This document shows positions 51,749-59,860 of a stretch of 64,000 nt of DNA, one piece after another (the first letter of the stretch is position 1; every line of letters begins with the position of its first letter). Under the pieces are notes generated by a model. It worked only from the letters and a program-made list of their open reading frames with translations. It ran no database searches and had not been told where the DNA came from. The position numbers and the translations under genes are program-made. The stretch spans positions 170,007-234,006 of the forward strand of contig JAGWHK010000001.1 of NCBI GenBank assembly GCA_028866775.1. Direction: 5' to 3'. Source of the stretch: Microcaldota archaeon. Lineage in GTDB: Archaea; Micrarchaeota; Micrarchaeia; Micrarchaeales; Micrarchaeaceae.

Positions 51749-52297
51749 TTACTGTGTTTTGATTTCTTCGGGCTGCACCGCACCGGCTCCGCCCTGACCG
51801 GTTCCAGAATCATCTCTGAGCATCTCATTTGCGGCAGGCGGCCATTCCTTCCCGATCAGCGCAACTACGTCATCATGGTTTCCCATCTTTGCATAATCTA
51901 CCGCATCGTGGCCGTAGTTGTCCCTCGGCTCAATTGTCGCGCCCATCATCTTCAGGTATTTTATTGTCTCGGTGTCGCCGGCGTATGATGCCGCCATCAG
52001 CATGGTCTGGCCGCTCCCATTTTTCGAGTCGGGATCAAGACCGCTTGAGACGATCTGCCTGAACCAGACCCTGTCATCAGCTGTCATGCCGAAAGGCCTC
52101 TTTATCCGCTCCAGCGCGGACTCGATCGCCAGCTTTCGGATCTCCCGGCAGGCCCTTTCCGACACAGAGAGCACGCCCTCAGCTATCCTCAGTGAACTCA
52201 TGTACTCCTTGAAGCTCGGAATCGGAAGGGCCCTCCTGGCCTCCTCGTTGTACCTCTTTGAGGCCGACTCGGCAGCAGAATCCTCGTTTTTCTGCAT
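51749..52297 (-). CDS. Ankyrin-repeat protein
   Basis: 182 residues. The last third has two to three ankyrin repeats (DSKNGSGQTMLMAASYAGDTETIKYLKMMGATIEPRDNYGHDAVDYAKMGNHDDVVALI). The N-terminal part is helical and charged and not recognised. Tail is Gly/Gln-rich. Ankyrin repeats mediate protein contacts; the gene is inserted between RNase P and proteasome genes, and its own TATA-like box (CTATATATCT, 52326-52335) suggests separate expression. Confidence 0.85.
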   Translation of the reverse strand: MQKNEDSAAESASKRYNEEARRALPIPSFKEYMSSLRIAEGVLSVSERACREIRKLAIESALERIKRPFGMTADDRVWFRQIVSSGLDPDSKNGSGQTMLMAASYAGDTETIKYLKMMGATIEPRDNYGHDAVDYAKMGNHDDVVALIGKEWPPAANEMLRDDSGTGQGGAGAVQPEEIKTQ

Positions 52298-52336
52298 CTC
52301 ACCACAATGAACCTTCGCCCAGTTCAGATATATAGA

Positions 52337-52657
52337 TTATCTGGTAGCCGGCCGCTTCTCCAATGCCCTGATGGTTCCAGAGGACTTCAGGGTGTACAGC
52401 CCTATGGGCTTGCCGGAGATTGACTTTATGAATGTGAGTGCAACTATCGAGTGCTCATATCGGTCCAGTGCGACCTTGAGAACGAAGGTGTCCTTGCCGG
52501 TGAACTTGGCTATCTTGGGGTTCGCTTTGAAGTACTCGCTCTCGCCAAGCTGCTGCATCATCGCCGAGTAGAGCTCTGACTCGAAGCGCTTCCTGTCGGG
52601 CTCGGCCACAGGCCTTGATGACAGGATTGAGATATACCTTCTCTTGTCTCTCATCAT
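52337..52657 (-). CDS. rnp2: RNase P protein component 2 (Pop5/Rpp14)
   Basis: 106 residues, start overlapping the rnp3 stop by 4 bases. KRRYISILSSRPVAEPDRKRFESELYSAMMQQLGE and VLKVALDRYEHSIVALTFI match archaeal Pop5. With Rpp30 it forms the heterotetramer that activates the RNase P RNA catalytic domain. This order (rnp3, rnp2, psmA) is conserved across archaea, apart from the ankyrin gene here. Confidence 0.92.
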   Translation of the reverse strand: MMRDKRRYISILSSRPVAEPDRKRFESELYSAMMQQLGESEYFKANPKIAKFTGKDTFVLKVALDRYEHSIVALTFIKSISGKPIGLYTLKSSGTIRALEKRPATR

Positions 52658-53163
52658 TCGATCAGCTCGGCGTTGGTCACGCTTACGGAGTTCCTGGCGT
52701 ATTCCTCCTTCACCCCAAGCAGCTTGGCCAGCTCGACCAGCTGGACAGGCGAGCAGAGCGCCTCCTCCGACCCTGCCATCGACACGAAAGAGACCCTTAT
52801 TCCTCTCTTGATCGCGTACTTGGCAAGCCTGCTTGTGAGGTATATCGTGCTTGACCTCCTGAGCCCCTGGCTTGACAGTATCCTGTCGAACGGTATGCAG
52901 AGTATCAGGTTCCTGGCCTTTACGGTATCAAGCAACTTCCTGTCTATCCTGGAATCGCTTATTATTATCGCGCGCGGAGACTGCTTCGCTGCCGCGTTGA
53001 GAGGCTCTCCGGCAGGGCCGACGCATATCGATCCTTCTATCCCCCTTGTTCCCGGAAGCGAGGTCTTGACGTCTGTTCCTGCGGCGGCTATCCTTTTGAA
53101 TCCAAGCTGCTTCCAGAGATATCCGTGCAGCGCGGTAGGGTGGGCCAGGTCGTAAAACTGCAA
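52654..53163 (-). CDS. rnp3: RNase P protein component 3 (Rpp30)
   Basis: 169 residues, shorter than the ~200-230 of many archaea. The PHP-like TIM-barrel pattern is visible in FYDLAHPTALHGYLWKQLGFKRIAAAG, AIIISDSRIDRKLLDTVKARNLILCIPFDR and TSRLAKYAIKRGIRVSFV; the last phrase is the family's hallmark GIxVxF-type strand. Works with Pop5 in tRNA 5' maturation. Confidence 0.88.
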   Translation of the reverse strand: MQFYDLAHPTALHGYLWKQLGFKRIAAAGTDVKTSLPGTRGIEGSICVGPAGEPLNAAAKQSPRAIIISDSRIDRKLLDTVKARNLILCIPFDRILSSQGLRRSSTIYLTSRLAKYAIKRGIRVSFVSMAGSEEALCSPVQLVELAKLLGVKEEYARNSVSVTNAELIE

Positions 53164-53171
53164 TTGAACAC

Positions 53172-54377
53172 CTATTGTGCAGCCGCCCCCTTGCCGAAGA
53201 GCTCGCCCTCCAGCACCTCCTTGGTCCTTGTCGGTGAGTACATAAGCTTGATCAGCTTGGTGTGGCCTCTAATACCCTTGCCGGATTCGAAAGACATGAT
53301 GAGGCCCTGCACCTCAAGCTCCGAGATGTACTTCCTGTACCAGCGCTCGCTCTTGGGCTCCTTGCTCATGCTCTCCGCAATGCTCTTGTACCTGCTGTAG
53401 ACCTCGCCGCTGAAGAGGTAGGTGTCAGTGCCATCTGTCAGCTTCTTGTATGATCCTCCGCCCTTCGTGAGCAAAGCGATCGAGTACAGCACAAGCTTGT
53501 GGTGCTCAGGGAGCGTGCCTATCAGGTCGTACACGATCTCGTTGTCCGCGCTCTTGGAGGCGTGCTCCGCGTCCTTTATCGTAACTGCCTGCAGATTCGC
53601 CTCCTCAGCCAGCTCGCCGGCCTTCGACAGGATCTTGAGCGACAATCTTGCGTCGCCCCCGTCCTTCGCCGAGGTCGCGGCTATGTAGTGCAGTACGTCA
53701 TCAGGCACAGTTCCTGGCCTGAACGCTGCCGTAACCCTGTCCTTGAGTATCTCGTACAGCTCTGTCGCATAATACGGCGGGAAGACCAGCTCTGTCTCGT
53801 AGAGCGTCGACAGGCTCCTTGGGTCAAGCACGTCCTTGAAGGAAACCTTGTTGGATATGCCTATTATCGTGACTCCTCCGGCCCTTATGTCGCTGTTGAT
53901 CCTTGTGAGAGTGTATACCAAATCGTCGAGGTCCTTAACGACGTCTATCTCGTCTAGTATGACAACAAGTATCTTGCTGTCCTCCTCTATCCATGATGTC
54001 ATCTTCTCGTAGAGGTCGACGGTGCCGTAGCCCCTCTTCGCGTATGTCGGCAGGTGGTCGGTTATTATCTTGTTGAGCACCCTGTACCTCGAGTTGTAGA
54101 CCTTGCAGTTTATGTAGGAGATCTTGGCCTTCGAGTTCGGTATCGCCTTTACCTCCTCGAGCACGTACCTTGTGCAGGAGGTCTTTCCGGTTCCGGTCTT
54201 TCCGTATATGAAGAGGTTCCTTCCCCTGTCGCCCTTCAGGGATGGCGCCAGGGCCTTCTCTATGCTGTTTATCTCCTTGGCCCTGGCTATGAGCCTCTTT
54301 GGGGCAAAGTGGGGGGACAGGATATCGCGCCTGGCGAATATCTTGGAATCTGCCAGCATATCATTGAGCGTCTGCAT
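53172..54377 (-). CDS. orc1: Orc1/Cdc6 replication initiator
   Basis: 401 residues. AAA+ domain with Walker A YGKTGTGKTS (58-67), Walker B VVILDEID, sensor 1 IIGISNK, sensor 2 GDARLSLKILSKAG, then a C-terminal winged-helix domain (WYRKYISELEVQGLIMSFESGKGIRGHTKLIKL). It recognises origins and loads MCM. The gene's promoter shares a palindromic TATTTAAAT-type box with the divergent gene. An origin is often next to orc1 in archaea, but no repeated ORB element is visible in the 72-base gap. Confidence 0.97.
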   Translation of the reverse strand: MQTLNDMLADSKIFARRDILSPHFAPKRLIARAKEINSIEKALAPSLKGDRGRNLFIYGKTGTGKTSCTRYVLEEVKAIPNSKAKISYINCKVYNSRYRVLNKIITDHLPTYAKRGYGTVDLYEKMTSWIEEDSKILVVILDEIDVVKDLDDLVYTLTRINSDIRAGGVTIIGISNKVSFKDVLDPRSLSTLYETELVFPPYYATELYEILKDRVTAAFRPGTVPDDVLHYIAATSAKDGGDARLSLKILSKAGELAEEANLQAVTIKDAEHASKSADNEIVYDLIGTLPEHHKLVLYSIALLTKGGGSYKKLTDGTDTYLFSGEVYSRYKSIAESMSKEPKSERWYRKYISELEVQGLIMSFESGKGIRGHTKLIKLMYSPTRTKEVLEGELFGKGAAAQ

Positions 54378-54411
54378 GATGTCCCCACTTCTGTAGTAGA
54401 TTCTCTGCTCT

Positions 54412-54424
54412 CATTTAAATACTT
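54412..54424. promoter_or_regulatory. Shared palindromic TATA box between orc1 and DUF929 gene
   Basis: CATTTAAATACTT contains the palindrome ATTTAAAT, 40 bases from the orc1 ATG (minus) and 33 bases from the ATG at 54450 (plus). Both genes are placed correctly for transcription from this single box, one in each direction. Confidence 0.55.
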
Positions 54425-54449
54425 TAGTTGGGTTAGCATATACGATTTG

Positions 54450-55481
54450 ATGCCGAGGAGAACTGGAAGGCGGAAGGAACGCGGCCCTGAGATAAGGAAC
54501 CTGAAGATAATGAATGCATTGCTAATACTGATAGTCGCGGGTCTGGTTATATACATAATGTGGCCCTCCATAAAGCTCGCCATAGCGGGCCAGCCGCTCG
54601 GCAAGACGCTAAGCGGCATAAACGCTCCGCTGAGCCCGGCCCAGCTCTCCGTGATAAACAACGCCCCAGACAGCTACTTCGAGAGGGCAGGAGAGACCGT
54701 GCTGAACGGCTCGCTTCCCGGCGAAGGCGTCTCCAATGGGGTCTACTACGCCACCAGCTCTAACTTCCAACTCGTGCTTGGCAGGGTCCCGCAGTTTCCC
54801 ACCTTCAATGAGAATGGGAAGCCGAGCGTCATATACATAGGGGCGACATCATGCCTCTGGTGCGGGGAGAACAGGTGGGCGATGGCGCTGGCACTGTCAA
54901 GGTTCGGGAGCTTCAACAGCCTTTACATAGGCTACAGCGCGATACATGACGCAGACCTGCCGACGCTCTACTGGAAGCCCCAGGAGCTGTACGTGAACGG
55001 CAGCACCAACTTCGGCAACAGATACTCCAGCCCCTACATAAATTTCTTCTCTGTCGAGTACGACTCGAACATAACATCAGGCTTCCAGTTCCCGCCCACA
55101 TCGGACCCGATAGGCTACTTCATATCAAGGGCGCCTAACTCATCGTATGAGCAGGCGATGTCGTACATGAATGCCACCCAGTCTTTCAGCGGCACGCCTT
55201 TCACCTCTTGGGGCAGCGTGATAAACCGTGGCGCAAGCGGGGTCGTGTTGGGCACAGCACAGAACTCCAGCGTCTCGAAAGGGGGCGACCTGCCGCTAAC
55301 ATACATGACCCATCAGCAGATATTCAACCAGCTCCAGAATCTCAACACTACCTTCGCCTATGAGGAGTATGCGGTTGCCGACATATACGTGGCTGAGCTC
55401 TGCCCTTCGATAGGCAATTCGGCCCCGGTCTGCGGCCTGCCAGCGATACAGGCCTACGAGCAGAAGATGGGGCTTGCATGA
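54450..55481 (+). CDS. DUF929 (thioredoxin-like) membrane-anchored protein
   Basis: 343 residues from ATG 54450. A basic N-terminus (RRTGRRKERG) is followed by one membrane helix (ALLILIVAGLVIYIMWP) and an outer domain with VIYIGATSCLWCGENRWAMALALSRFG, a CxxC site (CLWC) of thioredoxin type, and more cysteines at the end (CPSIGNSAPVC). This matches DUF929, an archaeal thiol-oxidoreductase-like family. The four-helix membrane protein that overlaps its end by four bases is a likely partner in disulfide formation outside the cell (inference). Several sequons indicate extracellular exposure. Confidence 0.85.
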   Translation: MPRRTGRRKERGPEIRNLKIMNALLILIVAGLVIYIMWPSIKLAIAGQPLGKTLSGINAPLSPAQLSVINNAPDSYFERAGETVLNGSLPGEGVSNGVYYATSSNFQLVLGRVPQFPTFNENGKPSVIYIGATSCLWCGENRWAMALALSRFGSFNSLYIGYSAIHDADLPTLYWKPQELYVNGSTNFGNRYSSPYINFFSVEYDSNITSGFQFPPTSDPIGYFISRAPNSSYEQAMSYMNATQSFSGTPFTSWGSVINRGASGVVLGTAQNSSVSKGGDLPLTYMTHQQIFNQLQNLNTTFAYEEYAVADIYVAELCPSIGNSAPVCGLPAIQAYEQKMGLA

Positions 55482-55966
55482 GACTCGGGATCCTGGGATC
55501 TCTCAGGAGCGTATACAGTTCTGGTTACATAGTACTGAACCTGCTGATCATTCTTGCCTATTACCTGGTGGTGGAGAAACTGCTTTCGATACAGCAGTTC
55601 GGTGTTGTCTTCTCTACCGCCCCGGAATATCTGATCCTGTCCCTTGTTCTCACCTCATCAATGTTGCTCACAATAGGGGTGCACACCATCTTTGAGTCCA
55701 GGAAAGTGAGGGGCCTCGGTTATGAGGATGCAGGTGTGAGCTGCGCCACAGCGGTGATAGGCGGCATAATGTCAGGCTGCGGCTGCCAGGGGGCGATACT
55801 CTATTCTGGGCTGACGATAATCCTGGGAAGCGGGGAGGCCTATGCGGTCAACACGGTCTTCTCGGAGCACATAGGGTTGATACTTGCAGCACTGACAATC
55901 TTTAATATAGTGCTTATTGTATATTCACTTGGAAAGGTTCCAGGTAACAGGGGAGGGCATAGATGA
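55478..55966 (+). CDS. Four-helix membrane protein with CGC motif, putative redox partner
   Basis: 162 residues with about four hydrophobic helices. The third contains SCATAVIGGIMSGCGCQGAIL, with cysteines at the membrane border. A VKOR-type quinone-linked thiol oxidase would have four helices and CxxC; this one has CGC and a separate Cys in SCA, so it may be a distant analog. It overlaps the thioredoxin-like gene and the next gene by four bases each, which implies one coupled unit. Confidence 0.68.
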   Translation: MRLGILGSLRSVYSSGYIVLNLLIILAYYLVVEKLLSIQQFGVVFSTAPEYLILSLVLTSSMLLTIGVHTIFESRKVRGLGYEDAGVSCATAVIGGIMSGCGCQGAILYSGLTIILGSGEAYAVNTVFSEHIGLILAALTIFNIVLIVYSLGKVPGNRGGHR

Positions 55967-56952
55967 AACGCAAGATCAAGGCCCGAAAGGCAAGGAAGAG
56001 GTCGGCAGCAAGGCCCAGGCAAAAGAGGGTGCAGCCCGCCGCATATCCTAATTATGAGGAGATAAACTATGAGGGGGCGCTTGCCAGGAGCGTGATGGAC
56101 CACGCGGCATCGCTCGAAAACGAGGACGCCGTCGCGCTTGCCGCTGGGCTTTCATCGCTTACCGAGTCGCTGAAGAGGCTTTCCTACAACTACGGGCTCA
56201 GCGTTGGCAGGTCGGTCTACAGGCTATTCGAAGGAAGGAAGCACTATAGATGGTATGGCGACAGCATACAAGACCTCGTGCTGTTCTTCGAGAGGCTCGG
56301 CTACAGGTACATAAAGTACAAGATACTCACTGACGACATAGAGTTGATCGTATACAGGAAGAACAGGGCAGGGATGGGCTGCAGCGTGCACAGCTTCGAT
56401 GCTGGGCTCATGGCGGGATTCCTCGGCGCAGGAAGGGGAGACTTCGTGAGGGTTACGGAGGTATCCTGCTGCAACAACGGTGGTGAGTTCTGCAGGTTTA
56501 CAACTGCGCCTGTCCCAGAGGACCCGTTCTGCTCAGACATAAAGACGATATCAAATATGTTCGGCTCCGCAAAGAGCGAGGGCATGGTAAGGCAGGAGTA
56601 CCAGGTCCTCGTGACCGGGCCGCTGATGAATGCCGCGTATTCGGACCAGATGGCTACCATAATATCGCACCTTGGAAGGCAGGCGATGGGTCCAGGGAAG
56701 GGGCGCATATCTGCCAAGGTGGCGAAAAAGGCAGGGGATATCATGGAGAGGTTCGGGTTCGGGAAGCTTGGCTACGCGGCAAAGCAGCAAAAGGTAGAGA
56801 TCCTGCTTGATGGGGCAAAGGCTAAAAAGGAGTTTGTAGACATCTCTATCAGCTTCCTCAACGGAATGCTAGGGGGATACTTCAGCGGGACGCTGAGGCC
56901 CAAGCTATCGGCCGGAAGGAGGGGCTCCTACAAAATCACAATGAAGCAGTGA
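55963..56952 (+). CDS. V4R-domain protein with basic N-terminal tail
   Basis: 329 residues. The N-terminal ~25 residues are almost all Lys/Arg/Ala (KRKIKARKARKRSAARPRQKR), pointing to nucleic acid or membrane contact. The middle has the V4R pattern GMGCSVHSFDAGLMAGFLGAGRGDFVRVTEVSCCNNGGEFCRF, a small-molecule binding fold found in regulators and bacteriochlorophyll biosynthesis. C-terminal 130 residues are not recognised. Ligand unknown; conserved Cys residues may bind metal. Confidence 0.75.
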   Translation: MKRKIKARKARKRSAARPRQKRVQPAAYPNYEEINYEGALARSVMDHAASLENEDAVALAAGLSSLTESLKRLSYNYGLSVGRSVYRLFEGRKHYRWYGDSIQDLVLFFERLGYRYIKYKILTDDIELIVYRKNRAGMGCSVHSFDAGLMAGFLGAGRGDFVRVTEVSCCNNGGEFCRFTTAPVPEDPFCSDIKTISNMFGSAKSEGMVRQEYQVLVTGPLMNAAYSDQMATIISHLGRQAMGPGKGRISAKVAKKAGDIMERFGFGKLGYAAKQQKVEILLDGAKAKKEFVDISISFLNGMLGGYFSGTLRPKLSAGRRGSYKITMKQ

Positions 56953-56956
56953 ATAG

Positions 56957-58423
56957 ATGGCGCTCGAATTCGCAGACAAGATATCCTACATTATACCATC
57001 GATAAAGCAGCCTGACAAGCCGCTCTCGCTCAGGGAGAAGATGGGCTGGACTGCTGGGATACTTGCGGTCTACTTCCTGCTCTACAACACCTACGCCGTC
57101 GGGGTCAACCAGCAGGCGGTCTCCCAGCCCTTCCTGCAGCTGATAAGCATAGTGTTCGCCGCGAAGATAGGCAGCCTCATAACAGTTGGAATAGGACCGA
57201 TAGTGCTCTCCAGCATAGTCCTGCAGCTCATAATGGGTTCCGGGCTCGTCAAGATAGACATGAGCGACATGGCCCAGAAGGCGAGGTTCCAGACAATCCA
57301 GAAGCTCGCGGCCATATCGCTGGCTGTCATAGAGTCCCTGATATTCGTTGCGACCGGCTATGTGCCGATATCGAGCCCCGCGGTCTTCCCGATCGTGGTT
57401 CTCCAGCTCGCGGTAGGCGCAATTACGATCATATATCTTGACGAGATGATGACAAAGTACGGCATAACGTCAGGGATAAACCTCTTCATCGCATGCGGGG
57501 TCTCCTACGCCATAGTCGCAGGAACCTTCAGCATACTCCTCCCCGAGGCGATCGCGGCGCTAAGCCCTGCTGCCGGGGGAGGAGGCGCGGCAGCGATACC
57601 TAATGCCATACTTTCGTTCGGCCCGCTCTTCTTTGCGATAATAGTCTTCCTGATCAGCATATACGTATACGACATGAAGGTGGAGCTGCCGCTCGCCTTC
57701 GAGCAGTTCAGGGGAGTGGGGGGAAGGCTTCCGATACCGTTCCTCTATGTCAGCGTGCTCCCTGTCATACTCGCATCATCGCTGGAACTCAGCATGACCG
57801 TATGGTTTAGGGCGCTTGCCGGTATCACCGGAACGTTCCAAAACCTTGCGAGGTTCATAGCGTATTACCAGCCAATCAACGGCCAGCAGCAGCTCGTGGG
57901 AGGCATAACATACCTGATATCGCCCTCATTCCCATTGCCCTACTCCGCCAACTACGGGGGCATAGGAGGATATGGGCCTTACTTCACGTACCTCCTCAAC
58001 CACCCAACGAGCCTGTTCTTGCCGTGGGGCGGAATCGTGATGGTCCCCGAATGGATCCACATGATAGTATACACTGTAGTCCTCGTGATCCTCTGCGTCG
58101 TCTTCGGTAAGTTCTGGATCGAGATGACTGGGCAGAGCCCCAAGAATCTTGCGGAGCAGATCGACACAGGTGGCTGGCAGATACCGGGATTCAGGAGGGA
58201 TCCGAGGATAGTAGAGAACGTGCTAAACAAGTACATACCGACGCTTGCGGTATTGGGAAGCGTGTTTGTGGGATTGCTGGCCGCGCTTGCCACGCTCAGC
58301 GGAGCCATCGGCAGCGGCATGGGGATACTGCTTACAGTGGGGATAATCTACATGCTGTACCAACAGTTGGAGCGCGAGGGAGTCTACCAAACGTATCCTA
58401 TACTCGAGAAGATCGCGAAGTAG
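56957..58423 (+). CDS. secY: Protein translocase subunit SecY (Sec61 alpha)
   Basis: 488 residues with about ten membrane helices; LFIACGVSYAIVAGTF, the cytoplasmic loops and RGVGGRLPIPFLYVSVLPVILASSLE are SecY signatures. The large periplasmic-side insert PALSPAAGGGGAA near residue 200 is Gly/Ala-rich. It is not inside a ribosomal-protein operon here, unlike the usual archaeal arrangement. It forms the translocation channel that exports the window's surface proteins. Confidence 0.97.
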   Translation: MALEFADKISYIIPSIKQPDKPLSLREKMGWTAGILAVYFLLYNTYAVGVNQQAVSQPFLQLISIVFAAKIGSLITVGIGPIVLSSIVLQLIMGSGLVKIDMSDMAQKARFQTIQKLAAISLAVIESLIFVATGYVPISSPAVFPIVVLQLAVGAITIIYLDEMMTKYGITSGINLFIACGVSYAIVAGTFSILLPEAIAALSPAAGGGGAAAIPNAILSFGPLFFAIIVFLISIYVYDMKVELPLAFEQFRGVGGRLPIPFLYVSVLPVILASSLELSMTVWFRALAGITGTFQNLARFIAYYQPINGQQQLVGGITYLISPSFPLPYSANYGGIGGYGPYFTYLLNHPTSLFLPWGGIVMVPEWIHMIVYTVVLVILCVVFGKFWIEMTGQSPKNLAEQIDTGGWQIPGFRRDPRIVENVLNKYIPTLAVLGSVFVGLLAALATLSGAIGSGMGILLTVGIIYMLYQQLEREGVYQTYPILEKIAK

Positions 58424-58521
58424 CCCAGCGCCGGTCGGTATCTCCTTCACTCTGAACCGAACTAACTGAAAGCGTAAAAAAAGGTTGGGCCAGTAATTGT
58501 ATTGGTATTTGAGGGGTAATA

Positions 58522-59157
58522 ATGGGGTCGGAAGGTAATGCGCTGGAGAAGAAGGTGATAAGGGCATGCACCGACATGGCCATACGCACCGTAAAGGGCG
58601 GAAGCCTTTTTGTCATCGAGCTCGAAGGCGCAAAGAAAAAGGACTACTACACAAAGGTGTTCGGATCATTGAGAGGAGCAAACGGTAAACCGCTCAATGT
58701 GATCGGGGAGAGGAACAGGCCAATCATAGAGCAGCTCGCAATGCTGGATGGAGCCACAATAGTCGATGCAAGGGGCAATATCAGGGAGTTCGGCGTAACA
58801 TTGAAGAGGCAGAGAACCTTCCTGAGGCATGGCAAGCGGCATGCCTTTGCACTTGGCACAAGTGCGCTGAAGGACATAGTATGCATAGTTGCTAGCGAGG
58901 AGGACAATCATGTCAGGCTGTTCAGGGGAGGGGTATGCATGGTTGATATGGACGCATTGACGCGCACCCCGTCAGGCTTGAAGGGGCGCGTTGCAGAGGT
59001 CCTTGACACCCCGTTGTCTAAGATACTCGTGGCGAGCGGGATAGCCACGTCCATACTGACGCTGAACCCGATACCGGCGATAGTAACCATAACCGGAAGC
59101 AGCGTCATAGTGTCCTACGGCTTCGACAGGATCAAGAGACTGTTTACTGGAAGGTAA
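58522..59157 (+). CDS. DisA_N-type (diadenylate cyclase-like) membrane-associated protein
   Basis: 211 residues. A DAC-type domain spans about 10-150: LDGATIVDARGNIREFG contains the DGA motif (76-78), followed by HGKRHAFALGTSALKDIVCIVASEEDNHVRLF. The family's second catalytic motif is RHR; here it reads R106-H107-A108, so the third residue is changed. The C-terminal part has two hydrophobic helices (LVASGIATSILTL, IPAIVTITGSSVIVSYG), implying a membrane anchor at the C-terminus. If active it would make c-di-AMP from two ATP; activity is uncertain. Confidence 0.78.
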   Translation: MGSEGNALEKKVIRACTDMAIRTVKGGSLFVIELEGAKKKDYYTKVFGSLRGANGKPLNVIGERNRPIIEQLAMLDGATIVDARGNIREFGVTLKRQRTFLRHGKRHAFALGTSALKDIVCIVASEEDNHVRLFRGGVCMVDMDALTRTPSGLKGRVAEVLDTPLSKILVASGIATSILTLNPIPAIVTITGSSVIVSYGFDRIKRLFTGR

Positions 59158-59210
59158 GCGCCCCTGTGGGTTTGGAACATGAGAAACCAATCCCTAAGAG
59201 ATGCGAAAAG

Positions 59211-59222
59211 TGTTATAAATGC
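59211..59222 (+). promoter_or_regulatory. TATA box for hicBA
   Basis: TGTTATAAATGC lies 34 bases upstream of the ATG at 59250, implying an almost leaderless hicB transcript. Confidence 0.6.
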
Positions 59223-59249
59223 TGATGCAGTAAAATTGGTGTGGTAAGG

Positions 59250-59474
59250 ATGAGAATGGACATATATGGGTTCAAGGCAAGGGTTACCAACGATGGGAAG
59301 CAGTACATAGGTGTAATACCCGAGCTTCACGTACACGATCAGGCAAACAGCCTAAGAGAACTTGAGAGCGAGCTTAAGGACGCGGTAGATACTGCCGTAT
59401 CTTTCATGCTGAACAAGAGAAGAAAGGCAGCGGTAAAATCTCCCATCATCAGAAGCCTCATTGTAAGGGCGTGA
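59250..59474 (+). CDS. hicB: HicB-family antitoxin
   Basis: 74 residues: MDIYGFKARVTNDGKQYIGVIPELHVHDQANSLRELESELKDAVD follows the HicB partial RNase H-like fold. No DNA-binding domain is fused to its C-terminus, which is short and basic (NKRRKAAVKSP). It overlaps the frame of the following HicA (stop 59472-59474, HicA ATG 59498 or GTG 59471). It is expected to bind HicA and block it. Confidence 0.82.
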   Translation: MRMDIYGFKARVTNDGKQYIGVIPELHVHDQANSLRELESELKDAVDTAVSFMLNKRRKAAVKSPIIRSLIVRA

Positions 59475-59497
59475 AACCTTATTGCTTTGGTGATCTA

Positions 59498-59719
59498 ATG
59501 CCAAGGCTTAGACCGATAAAAAGCCTTGTGCTGCTTAAGATACTGCAACGGTATTATGGATATTCTGCCAGACAAGGCAAAGGAGACCACATAGTGTTGT
59601 TTGATAATCTGGGCCATATGACGGTAATACAGTCAGGAAAGGAGTTGAGGCCCAATATCATAAGATCAATACTTAGGGAAACTGGTTTAAGTTGGGAGGA
59701 GATCGAAAAGTACTTGTAA
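59498..59719 (+). CDS. hicA: HicA-family mRNA interferase toxin
   Basis: 73 residues from ATG 59498 (GTG 59471 possible). IKSLVLLKILQRYYGYSARQGKGDHIVLFDNLGHMTVIQSGKELRPNIIRSIL is the HicA double-stranded-RNA-binding-like fold with the catalytic His in GDHIV. The gene order hicB-hicA is the reverse of the more common hicA-hicB. The stop codon abuts the tRNA-Arg gene on the other strand. Confidence 0.85.
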   Translation: MPRLRPIKSLVLLKILQRYYGYSARQGKGDHIVLFDNLGHMTVIQSGKELRPNIIRSILRETGLSWEEIEKYL

Positions 59720-59793
59720 CGCCCCTGCGGGGATTTGAACCCCGATTACAGGCTCCGGAAGCCCGCGTTCTATCCAAGTTAGACTACAGGGGC
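59720..59793 (-). tRNA. tRNA-Arg (anticodon CCG)
   Basis: Read on the minus strand: acceptor GCCCCTG pairs with CAGGGGC, with discriminator G, D arm GTAGTCTAACTTGG, anticodon arm CGGGC-TTCCGGA-GCCTG giving CCG (reads CGG), and T arm CGGGG-TTCAAAT-CCCCG. No intron; no encoded CCA. The 3' end touches the hicA stop codon. Confidence 0.95.
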
Positions 59794-59827
59794 GTCTAGC
59801 ATTGCGGATTACTGTTTGTTTGGTAGC

Positions 59828-59838
59828 TTTTATATATT
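59828..59838. promoter_or_regulatory. Shared AT-box between tRNA-Arg and orphan secreted protein
   Basis: CTTTTATATATTT reads as TATA on both strands. It is centred 28 bases before ATG 59861 (plus) and about 40 bases before the tRNA-Arg 5' end (minus). Confidence 0.5.
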
Positions 59839-59860
59839 TGGACAACCGCTAAGGATTCCT

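Noticed and set aside
54378-54449. Replication origin next to orc1
   Set aside because: The gap is only 72 bases, with one TATA-like palindrome and no repeated ORB-like elements. An origin elsewhere, or one without clear repeats, cannot be excluded.
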